NCBI GenBank assembly: GCA_028274465.1
Contig: CM051457.1
Location: 55,526,425 to 55,590,424, forward strand
Direction of reading: 5' to 3'
DNA: 64,000 nucleotides
From: Plantago ovata
Taxonomy: Eukaryota; Streptophyta; Magnoliopsida; Lamiales; Plantaginaceae
The stretch's first letter is position 1; each line of letters begins with the position of its first letter. The position numbers and the translations under genes were made by a program. Under the pieces are notes generated by a model. The model made no database searches, had not been told where the DNA came from, and saw only the letters and a program-made list of their open reading frames with translations. Shown piece by piece: positions 11,052-21,456 of this stretch.

Positions 11052-12288
11052 TGATGAATGTGTATTTTACACTTTCATTTGAGTCTTTTTCACCTATTTT
11101 AGCTACCCTCTATGTTAATTTATCTATATTTTTGTGCATTTTATTAGAATAGTGTCACGTTTCCCTTTAGTTTTTATTTTACAGGTTTTGGTTGAAAAAC
11201 GAGGTTTTCCGGGCAATTATATTGAAGTAGACAAGGAATTGGTGTTCCAGATGCCTAATTGGAGTATCTGAAAGATTCCAGATAGGATTTGAAGTCTAGG
11301 GGTCGAGTCTGAAGGCTAAAAGGTTACTAGAAGGCAAAAACCGAGTCCGAAAAGAGGAAGAAATCCAAAACCGCGTAAAGGGCCGAAATTTACTCCCGGG
11401 CGAGTCGCCCGGGACGTGGGGCGAATCGCCCCACACCAGGCGAATCGCCCGGTGTGTGGGGCCCTTCGCCCCACACAATTCGAACACCTATATATATGAG
11501 CTCAGTTTTCTCCATTTTTCATACTTTTCCAGACTTTTCTCTCACCTTTCTCAGTAGTTTTAGGTAGGAATTTCCCAGAGCCTGTTCTGGGGGTTCTTAG
11601 CTTAGGAGATACTTTTCTTAGCAATTTGGAGCTTGTAAGATCGCGATTTTTCGGAGATTGACAACCTTCGGTAACATTGTATCTTACAGTTTTTCTATTT
11701 ATATGTCTTTCATCATGTTTTCATTCATTCGTGGTATGATTTCTGTTGATTGCATGACAACTATGAGTAGCTAAACTTCTCGTTGGTGATAGTATGTGAT
11801 TTCTTAGCGAAGGGTTGATAATTATGCTAATGGCTATATCGCACATTATACCTAGAGTTATTGCTTTATTTCTTTGATCTATCTAAATCTCTATCTTCGT
11901 AGTGTTTACGGAACACACCGGGCAATTCATTGATCCTTTGATCTATCTAAATCTCTATCTTCGTAGTGTTGAATTATACAACTGGACAAATCATTGATCA
12001 AAGATCTCCATGCAAAACCGGGGAATTTATGCATGATTATTGACCTGCTATGCTTTGAATGACCATACTATCACCAATCTCCATTATCTGTTAAGAAAAA
12101 CCTTTGCTAAGTCGTCTGCTGTTTTATATTCTTAAGTTAGATTAGATAAAGCTAGTTATAGTCCTTAGAGATCGACACTTGAGGTTATTCTACTGCTACA
12201 CTACAGTTTTTGTTGTAGTTGTGAATTGCCTTTGACTAAATACAAATTTATTTGATTAGTTGGAACCCGACAATCCAACCGTTCATCA
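11052..12288 (+). repeat. 3' LTR of element A
   Basis: The LTR is 1237 bp and begins TGATGAATGTG directly after the polypurine tract. It ends GTTCATCA before the duplicated TCCTC. A TATA-like TATATATA stretch is near 11489, with the palindrome cluster at 11393-11475. Confidence 0.92.
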
Positions 12289-12490
12289 TCCTCGAAACAC
12301 CAAAACTTTGTCCTCTTCATCAATATTGCCCATAAAAATACGTTTTTCATCTAAAACCTGAAATATGCAAAGAAAAGGGAAACGTGACACTATTCTAATA
12401 AAATGCAATAAGATATAAGCTAAATTAACCTAGAGGATAGCTAAATTTGTGAAGAAGACTCGAATGAAAGTGTAAAATACACGCTCATCA

Positions 12491-13487
12491 AACTCCCCAA
12501 ACCGAACCTTTGCTTGTCCTCAAGCAACTAAGCTAGACTCTAATGCAAAAAACCAATGCAACACACAAAATGGAGTCTCATGCCAAATGAAATGAACTAA
12601 TCTATTGAGTCTATCAAAAACTTATGAACAATGACCATACAAATCATAACATGGATATTGGTTGAAGAATGCCTCGATTGACTCATACACATTCACATAT
12701 GCACTATGTTAAACAAACGACCTCCCCAAACCTATTCGAAAGAATAGGTTGGAGCACAAACTTTACGAAAAAGGAAAACAAACTCACAACACTCAAAATT
12801 GAAAAACAAGTCATAATGATAGCATAACCCCCTCCCCAAACCTATTCGTTAGAATAGGTTTCAAACAATGGATCACACAATCTCACACTACCTCTTTCCT
12901 AGGGATTTAGCAATCTCAAAACAAGGTGAAGACTTGTTGCCTCTTATGTACATAATTACACGGGAAAACAACCACAAGACTCTAACATGCATCATCTTAT
13001 TATAAAGGCCTTCGTGAACCGCAGTAGAGAAAATACCACTATGTGATGTCGAGACTACCAAGCTTAACTAAGTGCATATATAAATGTGACAAGCCAAGCG
13101 AGAAAAACCTCAAACAAATTCATAGAGATGAAACGCATGGTCAAAGGTCATAACTAGTTAATCTACCCAATAAAAAAGTTCAAAAAAATTGGCAATAAAC
13201 TCCACATAAAAACATGCAAAACTATACTAGGATGAATGTAGTGTATGCAACTAAATACTACGAAAGCGGTAAACGTGCAAATGCAAATGTAAACAAAATA
13301 CAAGATACCATACTCAACATGCAAAAAGCCAAACAATACTAACATCATGGTTCACATCCCATCCCCCCTCAACAAACTCAAGGTAGTCCCTAGCAAAAGA
13401 GAATGAGGAAATAAAAAGTGATACTAGATGTTACCGAATGGTTTGGCCTCGGTCGGCTGAGTATACAAGAATGGACTTGTGAAAAGA
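12491..13487 (-). other. 3' noncoding region of element B
   Basis: Read on the minus strand, this follows ORF2 and ends in the polypurine tract (complement of AACTCCCCAAACCGAACC at 12491-12508) against the 3' LTR. It contains the two conserved hairpins at 12839-12860 and 12729-12750. Their loops differ from those in A while the stems are intact. I see no gene. Confidence 0.75.
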
Positions 13488-14825
13488 CTAATTATTAGGA
13501 TCGTAATCCCCATAATAGTCCCTCCACATGTCAGACAGAAGATCATTGGATTGCTGTAGGGCCTCCTGTTGGTGACTGATGAGCTGTTGTTGCTCCCACA
13601 TAATCTCTCTCTCATTCCGGCGATGCTCCTCAGCTATCTCCCAATCGCGGTTGCGTTGGGCAACGTATCCATCAAGATTATGTTGCAACCCTTGGACAGA
13701 AGTTGTCAAGGCTGCAACACCAGCATCAACTCTACCGAAACGGTCATCGAGGTAGGTTCGAAAATCAGAGAAATCAATACCTCTAGACCCATGTGGTGCT
13801 CGAGGTGGTGCATGTGGTGCTCGAGGCGGTGGTGGAGGTCTACTAACAGAAGGAATATCAGGAACTCGGCCATCTCCATCATCAGTATCCATAGCATTCT
13901 CATCTTCCTCATCATCATCAGAATCACGCTGTTGAAGGGAAACCTCAACATCAGCAGCAGCAGCCGTGGGGTTCTTCATACGATACCTATTCAATTGCAC
14001 ATCAATAGTTGATGGGGAAAAAGCTGCGACCTCAGAACCCCCCTCAACAATGTCCTCAACCCCATGATATTTGCAATAAGCCGTGATGAAACTTGAAAAA
14101 ATGAAGGGCTTCTTCTTCTTCTCCCAATGACGCTCGTATTCTTCATACATGATCTTCCCGATGTCTATAAGATGCTTGCCCAACAAGCAGTAGAGGATCT
14201 CAGCATAGTTCGGTTGAATCCATGAGTCATTCTTCCTAGGAATCAGATTAGACTCAAGACTAAGGTCACTCTGATGGATCCGTCCTGGTCTTGTCCCAGA
14301 TTCTGGAAACACATATTGCTTGTTGCAAATCTCAACCGTGATATCGCTTCCAATCCCCCTAGTAGCCCTCGAATACACATAAGAATGGTCACTCCCGGTG
14401 AACTCCCGTTCCCCCATATGAATAAAATGAGAAATTGAGGCAGGAGTCCATGGCACGATTACGCCTCTAACAAGAACACCCTCCTTCTCTTCAAGATCCG
14501 TATAGCCAACATAAAACTCATGAAGAAGGCTCTTATCATACCCCTTGAAACGGTTGGAAGTAAACCAACCCCAATTCCTCTTCTTAGCCAAACGAGAGAG
14601 CACCTTGTAACCCGGTCGGTTAGCATGGTCTTCTGGAATCTCAATCCTCCGATCAGGAATGTTTGATCGTCCACCTCGAGTAAGCTCCGCTTGGAGCCTT
14701 AAACGGACGTCGATAGCAGAAAGCGACAGCTCAAACAACTCATGAGAAGGTTGGGAGCTTGAAGCTACCCCTTTGCCCTTCATGCTCCTAGATGAGCTAG
14801 CTTTCTTCTTGTCACGTGGTGGCAT
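13488..14825 (-). CDS. ORF2 of element B, putative plant transposon protein-like
   Basis: A 445-codon open frame that looks whole. A Ser/Lys-rich start leads into a globular region at about residues 30-285. It includes the LLHEFYVGYTDLEE motif, VLVRGVIVPWTP, then LIPRKNDSWIQPNYAEILYCLL and FSSFITAYCKYHGVED. This order (a REFY-type helix, VRG.xVP, an ILLYxxxxxxxIDIG helix, and a FPSLI..C...GV stretch) resembles the 'putative plant transposon protein' family often found in Athila-type elements; the match is by pattern only. An acidic Asp/Glu run (about 300-315), a Pro-rich linker with repeated RAPH, and a Gln/Glu-rich coiled coil (about 375-435) follow. No transmembrane segment or DDE-type catalytic site is evident, so the function is unknown. 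The ATG lies six bases after a putative intron acceptor. Confidence 0.8.
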   Translation of the reverse strand: MPPRDKKKASSSRSMKGKGVASSSQPSHELFELSLSAIDVRLRLQAELTRGGRSNIPDRRIEIPEDHANRPGYKVLSRLAKKRNWGWFTSNRFKGYDKSLLHEFYVGYTDLEEKEGVLVRGVIVPWTPASISHFIHMGEREFTGSDHSYVYSRATRGIGSDITVEICNKQYVFPESGTRPGRIHQSDLSLESNLIPRKNDSWIQPNYAEILYCLLGKHLIDIGKIMYEEYERHWEKKKKPFIFSSFITAYCKYHGVEDIVEGGSEVAAFSPSTIDVQLNRYRMKNPTAAAADVEVSLQQRDSDDDEEDENAMDTDDGDGRVPDIPSVSRPPPPPRAPHAPPRAPHGSRGIDFSDFRTYLDDRFGRVDAGVAALTTSVQGLQHNLDGYVAQRNRDWEIAEEHRRNEREIMWEQQQLISHQQEALQQSNDLLSDMWRDYYGDYDPNN

Positions 14826-14830
14826 GGTAC

Positions 14831-15382
14831 CTACAAGCAGTAATTAGTATCTTGTACAACATAAAACAGATTCATGCATATGCAAATGCAAGAGTGAAAC
14901 AAACCAGTGATAACATCAACAATCGTACTCCTCAAAAGCTCCCTGTCTAATCTAACCACTTCTAGAACTAAAATGCAACACATCAACATATCATAGACAT
15001 GTAACATATCACATTAAGCTCATGCTAGACAACAATTAACCTTAAATCATAAGGCTCAAATCATACCATAGTAGCAAAAAGTCTAGCATAAAAAATCCTC
15101 AAACTCATCAATCATGCGTTCTACCATCATGTCCATGATCATCATATCAATAAGCACAACTATAAACATGGAATGAAAGGAAAAGAAACAATGCATATTA
15201 AGACATAGACATCTAGTAGGCAAAATTCTCAAACCAACAAACCAAGCAAAATTCAACATGCAATTGATAGTGAATAACGTTTCTAATCACACAAACAATC
15301 AACCCATACATCATATAAGCTCAATTGAAGCATAAATCAAAAAACCCCCAAATTTAAAAAATTAGGGTTCATGTGAGGTTAC
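14831..15382 (-). other. Putative GT-AG intron before ORF2 of element B
   Basis: On the minus strand GAG|GTAACC begins this 552-nt stretch and CTTGTAG ends it, five bases before the ORF2 ATG. The same donor context, acceptor context and length recur before ORF2 in both blocks of F and in I. Splicing to express a downstream ORF is known in related Ty3/gypsy lineages. Here it is an inference from conserved signals. Confidence 0.6.
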
Positions 15383-15612
15383 CTCAAATCCGAAGAATGA
15401 ATGAACTAGGATGAAATTTGTTTGGATGGAATGAAAGAGCACGCAATGGGCTTCGATTGAAGATAAAGAACGCAAAATTTGATGGAGAATTGAAGGATTT
15501 ATGTAAGATGGAAGATTTTTTGAGTTTTTGGGTGTTTTTGGAGTAAGAGAGTAGAAGAAGATGGAAGAATGAGGGAAGAAGGGAGAAATCCCGCTCCCTT
15601 AATGCTGAAAAT

Positions 15613-15722
15613 GTGGGGCGAATCGCCCCCGGTGGAGGGCGATTCGCCCCACACGACCAGAGAGTTACGCTCTCTGGTCGTGTGCAGGGCGAATCACCCC
15701 ACACGTGGGCAATTCGCCCCCC
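15613..15722 (-). promoter_or_regulatory. Palindrome cluster and 15-bp hairpin upstream of the ORF2 leader
   Basis: GGGGCGAATCGCCCC-type palindromes lie either side of a perfect inverted repeat. The arms are 15650-15664 and 15670-15684 (CACACGACCAGAGAG and its complement) with a 5-nt loop. A TC-rich leader and the putative intron follow downstream on the minus strand. The corresponding region of the other ORF2-bearing copies has a hairpin with a different sequence. Confidence 0.6.
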
Positions 15723-16989
15723 ACCTCCAGAGGCGGGGGAACGAAATTTTTCAAAAAATATATTTTTTTCCTTAGAAAACCATTTTCCACATAAAAACAC
15801 TCGAAAAAAAATCACTCAAACATGAACATAAGCACAAAACATCACTTAAACTAACAAATTAACATAAATAAAGACAAATTGTTCAATGTATGAATGCAAT
15901 GCAATGCAATAAAGCGATAAAAACTCCGGGTTGCCTCCTGGACAGCGCAATTGTTTATAAAGTCTTTGACTCGACTTCTTCTTGCTCTTTAGTTCTTGTT
16001 CTTGAGGGTACTAGACTTCCCCTTTATCGATCTCTTCCTCATGCCTAGTACCTGTGAGTGAGAATGGACATATACATCAAGACCAAAGTAGTTAATAGAA
16101 TGAGAAGCATTGAAGTGAGGACTAGGATCAGATATGGCTCGCAACACATGTTGCTTGCCATCCACCTCAATGGTGCAAGTTATTCGGTAGATGTCGATTA
16201 CGGAGCGTAGCTTAGTCAAGAACGTTCGCCCCAAGAGAACAACATCCCCCATTCCCGGTGTAGACGCCGGCATCACAACAAAGCTGGTGTATACAGAAGC
16301 TTCACCAATCTTAACCAATACGTTCTTCACAATGCCTTCGGATCGTACAAAGGATCCATCCGCAAGTTGCACAATAGTCTTATGCTCCGAAAGCTCTCCA
16401 AGGCCACTCTTCTCAAACACATTCATAGGGAGCACATTCGAGTAAGATCCCGTATCAAATGTAGCGTGCACATCTTCAAGTTCACCAATCCCAACCTTCA
16501 CATCGAAACTATCAGGAATTGGCTCGGGATCTTCTTGCTCCTCATCGCTAACATCAAAACCAAGGTCCTTCTCTTCTTCCTTGGCTAGTGGGGGCTCGCC
16601 ATCCTTGCAACACTTACAATTAGCAACCTTCTTGATAGAGATTTCAACAGGAAGATCACCCACCAAGGTAATAGACATCGACTTCTCAGTGTTGCTAGGC
16701 AACTTCCCTTGCTCCCTACTGCTCCACGGTCAATCAACTCTTGCATCTTTTAATGAGCAAGCCTAGTGCTTGCCTCCAACTGATCAAGTCTCGCCCTTGT
16801 GTTCTATGAATCTTCTTCATAACGCTTAAGAAAACCTTGGGTGTGATCAACCATTTTCTGCAGATTCTCCATGAGAAGAGACGTTTCGACTTCGGTTGCT
16901 CTTTAGGAGTGGGATTTTCACAGTGATCATTACCATAGCTAAGATTACTACGGTCTTGGTTAGGGCCATAAGTATGGCTAGCTGGTGCA

Positions 16990-18336
16990 TGATGAACGTG
17001 TATTTTACACTTTCATTCGAGTCTTTTTTCACCTATTTAGCTATCCTCTATGATAATTTAGCTATATTTTAGTGCATTTTATTAGAATAGTGTCACGTTT
17101 CCCTTTTCTTTGCATTTTTCAGATTTTAGGTAAAAAAACGTGATTTTCCGGGCAATTATATTGAAGAGGTGGAAGATTTGATGTTTCGTAGCCATCCGTG
17201 CTGTATCTAGAAGGTTCCGGACGAGATTTGAGGTCTAGGGGTCGAGTTTCAAGGCTAAAAGGTCACTAGAAGGCAAAATTCGAGTCCAAAAAGGAAATCA
17301 AGTCAAGAAAACGCGTCCACCGCCACTGGAGCTCCCCACGCCAGGCGGTTCGCCCGGCGTCTGGGGCGGTTCGCCCCACGTCTTCCGAACTCCTATATAT
17401 AGTTTCGCCTTGTGAGGTGTTATCTCAACAACTGTTTCCGAATGCAATCAGGAAAAGGTAATTGTCTCTGTTAGAAATCAATTCCTATTCGAATTCCTTT
17501 AGGTTTAGCTGCAAATGAAGGCTATATAAAGGGGTGATTATTGCATGCTCATAACCAGATCTGGAGACATATTCAACACGCATGTTTCTACGTTTTGAAG
17601 ACCTTTTGACATTAGTTTTAGAGACGAATTCTCCAGAGCCTATTCTGGGAATTCTTAGCATAGGAGACTCTTTTTCTTATCAATTTGGAGGATTAAGCAT
17701 AGCAATTGGACCTCGTTGTTTATCAATTCTTGCTTGTGAGCTAGCAATTCTTCGGAGATTGACAACCTTTGTCGGTAACATTGTATCTCACGATTTTTCT
17801 ATTTATATTTATTTCTTTCAACATGTTTTCATTCAATCTTGCTTTGATTCTTGTTGATTGCAATCTATCTATGAGTAGCTAAATCTATCGTCGGTGATAG
17901 TATGTGATTTCTTAGCTAGGGTTCTTAATTATGCATGATTGGCTGTAACACGATTCAGACTTGACTTATTGCATTATTTCTTTGATCTATCTAAGCCCTC
18001 TATCTTCGTAGTGTTGAATTGAACGGAACACATTGGACAATTCATGATCTTAGATCTCTATGCAAACGTTCAAGTACTTCATGGATGATTATTAACCTGA
18101 TGCTTTGAATGATCATACTATCACTAACTTCCATTATTATTGATAAGAAAATCTGTGCTAAGTCGTTTGTTGAGTTTATAGTTTAAGTTAAATTAGATAA
18201 AGCTAGTTATAGTCCTTAGAGATCGACACTCGAGGTTATTTTACTGCTACACTACGGTTTTCGTTGTAGTTGTGAATTGCCTTTGGCTAAAAGCAAATTT
18301 ATTTGATTAATTGAGTCTGACAAATTCGGTTCATCA
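16990..18336 (+). repeat. 5' LTR of element C
   Basis: The LTR is 1347 bp, TGATGAACGTG to GGTTCATCA. A TATA-like CTATATATAG near 17392 follows a palindrome cluster at 17335-17385 with fewer motif copies than the matching 3' LTR. Confidence 0.92.
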
Positions 18337-18665
18337 AATTGGCGCCGTTTCCGGGGACTATACTCCTTTTTTCTGTTTAGCTTATTTATATTTTCAGCAT
18401 TCAGTTGCCTACAAAAGAACAGGCTCTGGGGGTTTGCACTAAATTTTTTTCACTTTCTTACCCTATTTCTTTCCCCCTATCTTTTTCAGTAAATTCATCT
18501 AATCTGATCTTGGTTACCTTGCGTGCTTGTGCTCTCGAAGTTCTCGGTTACATTGTGTTTGTTTGCACTCTTTGTGTTTTTCTTTGCAAGTTTTTGTTTT
18601 TCTTTTGGGGATTCTGCTCCTTGGTTTCTTGTTTCCTCATGTGCAGAAACTAGTCATATGAAAGG

Positions 18666-19574
18666 ATGAGTCAACTTTCGTTCCCCCGGTATGTGATGCC
18701 TCGAGGGCCTTGCATAACATTGGATGGCGATTGCAGGAATTATGACTTTGATCCTTCGTACTACTCCATTCTCTCCACGTTTTCAATGGGTGATGATCCA
18801 AGAGGGTTCTTAGACACGTACGAGGAAGGAGTGTTGAGGATACCTCGTGAGAATGAGGAGGGGGTTATTTTATCACATGAGAAACTTTGTATGAGAGGAT
18901 TTATGGGAGCCTTGAAAGGGTACGCTCGAGGATGGCTCAGAATCCCGCCGGAAAAATCTTTGCGCACTTGGGGTGAAGTAACCAGCAAGTTTCTGGAACA
19001 TTGGGATAGGGACTCACCTCCCGGGTCAAGGGCATGGACGTCTCGCTTCAGTAGTCAGCCACCAGAAATCGACATAGCCGATGAAGAGGAATGTGGAGAA
19101 GAATCCATTGATGAAGTCTCCTCAGACCTTAGCTTGGATTCCACATCCTTACTTGCGGATGTCGAGGATGTTGGTCAAGAGGAAGTCGTGGAGGAGGTGG
19201 TGACTGAATCCATTGCTTCACTTGAGTCAGAAAGTGATGGTGTAAGTTGTGTTGAGGTCGAGGAGCCAATCTCTGAAGATTTTGGTGTCTCTGAATCGAT
19301 TGCTGCAGATACTCTTGATCTTGACTCCTACGTTCTGGTCCATGCACCCACCTATGAGTTCCAAAGGAGTTTTGATCCTCTTTTCTCTTTTTATTTTCCA
19401 TCTGATTCCCTTAGTTATTTTGTAGATTTTGTTTTTATTGGTTTTGTTAACTTGAGTTTTCAGGGAATCATGGACTTGCTTGAGCAGATACGGAGAGGAG
19501 CCAAGGATGGTTCCCAAGATGGGATGAGTAATGGAACGGATGCACAAGATTCGTTTCCATTTGATAATGGATAA
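18666..19574 (+). CDS. Divergent gag-like ORF of element C
   Basis: A 302-codon open frame that differs from the gag of A, B, F and I. Residues about 40-115 (MGDDPRGFLDTYEEGV, then LKGYARGWLRIPPEKS, then TWGEVTSKFLEHW) follow the general retrotransposon gag pattern of a helix, 'L.G.A..W', 'TW.E....F...W'. A long acidic Glu/Asp/Val/Ser-rich segment follows (about 130-225). Next comes an aromatic and hydrophobic stretch around residues 235-265 that could be membrane-seeking, then a polar tail. There is no zinc knuckle and no protease motif. It probably supplies or mimics a capsid-type protein, though this is inferred. The first ATG of the frame lies about 310 nt after the primer site. Confidence 0.65.
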   Translation: MSQLSFPRYVMPRGPCITLDGDCRNYDFDPSYYSILSTFSMGDDPRGFLDTYEEGVLRIPRENEEGVILSHEKLCMRGFMGALKGYARGWLRIPPEKSLRTWGEVTSKFLEHWDRDSPPGSRAWTSRFSSQPPEIDIADEEECGEESIDEVSSDLSLDSTSLLADVEDVGQEEVVEEVVTESIASLESESDGVSCVEVEEPISEDFGVSESIAADTLDLDSYVLVHAPTYEFQRSFDPLFSFYFPSDSLSYFVDFVFIGFVNLSFQGIMDLLEQIRRGAKDGSQDGMSNGTDAQDSFPFDNG

Positions 19575-21456
19575 CATTAGTGGTAATGGTTGCATGTAGT
19601 TTAGTTTTATCGCTTTCTTGCATTGCATGCATATTTATTTTTCGTGTGTTTTTGGTGATAAAATAGGTTTTAAGATGATAATTTTGCGTTTTGGGAGGAA
19701 AAAGGCGTCTCCAGGAGTCTGGAGATGCCGGGCGAACCGCCCCCCATGTGGGGCAATTCGCCTGGCAAAACTAGGCCGCCTGGGACGTTCTAGACGCCCC
19801 AGACGAATCGGCCCCACCTGGGGCGGTTCGCCCCGGGTGTCCAGAAACCCGGAGGTCCGGATTTTCGTTCGGTACCCCATTTTTTTCCTACTATGCTAAA
19901 TTATTAATCTTTTTACTTCTTTTATCGCCCGTTTTGGTTTCTCACGAGTTTCCTTGAGTCCTATAGGTTACAGGTACAAGCTAGCTCTCACCTTAAATCC
20001 ACTTTCGACGTTCGGGACGAGCGACGACGTTCAGGTTTGGGGGGGGGAGGGGGTTATCGCTGGCTATCTCTATACTTGTTTTGCTTATGATAAACTCGTG
20101 AAACCCTTTGTTTGTATTTGCACGTTTACCACTTTCTTAGTATTTAGTTGCATACACTATATTCATCCTAGTATAGTTTTGCATGTTTTTGTGTGGAGTT
20201 TATTGCCAAATTTTTTGAACTTTTTTATTGGGTAGATTAACTAGTTATGACCTTTGACCATGCGTTTCATCTCTATGAATTTGTTTGAGGTTTTTCTCGC
20301 TTGGCTTCTCAGATTTATGTTTGCACTTAGTTAAGCTTGGTAATCTCGACATCACTTAGTGGTGTTTTCTCTACTGCGGTTCACGAAGGCCTTTATAATA
20401 GGATGATGCATATTAGAGTCTTGTGGTTGTTTTCCCGTGTAATTATGTACCTAAGAGGCAACAAGTCTCCACCTTACTTTGAGATTGCTAAATGCCTATG
20501 AAGGAGGTAGTGTGAGATTGTGTGATCCTTTGTTTGCAACCTATTCTTTCGAATAGGTTTAGGGAGGGGGTTACGCTTTCATTAGACTTGTTTTTCGATT
20601 TTTGAGTGTTGTGAGTTTGTTTTCCTTTTTCGTAAAGTTGTGCTTCAACCTATTCTTTCAAATAGGTTTGGGGAGGTCGTTTGTGAGTCATTGTAATTTC
20701 TTTTTCGTTGTGCTACTGTTGGCTATAAAAAAAAAAAGAAAAAAATCGAAAAAGAAAGAGAAAAAATTCCAGGAAAAAGAAAACATCTGGAAAAGAAAAA
20801 AAAAAAGAAAAAAAAAGATACCCTAAAAAAGCAAAAAAGGGTCCAAAGAAAGCCAAAAAGAAGTTTAGCAAAGTGTTTGTCTCGTTTTTCAGTTCTTGTA
20901 ATGTTCGTAATCGAGTTGTAATTTTTTGTCTTTTGATTGTTTGAGTGTCATCTGTTCTAGACCACCCTCGTCCTGCCATTCAGGAAGTGGTGATTAGTTT
21001 ATAACTTTGCTTGAGAGATGGGTAGAATAGGGGAGTGTGAACTTTTAGGGAACCCTCCTTCGTTTGATGAGAGCCAGTATTGGTTCGACCTCATTGAGGA
21101 AAAGTCTTAACTTGGTGAATAGCAGTAAGTCCTCAGTTTCATAGGCACGGGACAACCATTCGTATTTTAAAAATGTTTCATTACGTCGTCACTGACTAGG
21201 TCCAGGTAGAGAATGTTACGAGAGACTATCTTGTTTAACATAGTGCATATGTGAATGTGTATGAGTCAATCGAGGCATTCTTCAACCAATATCCATGTTA
21301 TGATTTGTATGGTCTTTGTTCATAAGTTTTTGATAGATTCAATAGATTAGTTCATTTCATTTGGCATGAGACTCCATTTTTTGTGTTGCATTGGCTTTTT
21401 GCATTAGAATCTAGCTTAGTTGCTTGAGGACAAGCAAAGGTTCGGTTTGGGGAGTT
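19575..21456 (+). other. 3' noncoding region of element C
   Basis: There is no gene here. It includes a CG-rich palindrome block (about 19725-19860), the CGACGTTCGGGACG block, a run of G at about 20037-20053, and hairpins at 20538-20559 and 20647-20668. An A/G-rich tract (about 20723-20870) and a conserved tail follow, ending in the polypurine tract before the 3' LTR. Confidence 0.8.

Larger units (their letters stand above)
6211..12288 (+). mobile_element. Athila-like element A, gag-protease only
   Basis: The element is flanked by TCCTC at 6206-6210 and 12289-12293. It has a 5' LTR (6211-7466), tRNA-Asp type primer site, one open gag-protease frame, a long 3' noncoding region, polypurine tract and 3' LTR (11052-12288). 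It looks structurally whole, but has no RT, integrase or ORF2, so it would need proteins from another element. The LTRs differ by a few percent by eye, which suggests an insertion on the order of a million years ago at usual plant rates. Confidence 0.92.
5218..12490 (-). repeat. 3' LTR of element B, split by element A
   Basis: The LTR lies at 5218-6210 (993 bp) and 12294-12490 (197 bp), with A and its duplicated TCCTC between. It ends in TG and CA. The TATA-like ACTATATATAGG is near 5982 on the minus strand, with a CG-rich palindrome cluster next to it at 6005-6080. Confidence 0.9.

Noticed and set aside
13488-14825. ORF2 as an active DNA transposase
   Set aside because: The family name includes 'transposon', but no DDE-type catalytic triad or terminal inverted repeats are visible and the frame lies inside an LTR element.
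15613-15722. Palindromes as rho-independent terminators or bacterial operators
   Set aside because: The context is a plant LTR element and the motifs sit upstream of promoter-like and leader sequence, not after genes.
19129-19628. Antisense frames opposite the C gag-like ORF
   Set aside because: They are shadows of the long sense frame with low-complexity composition.
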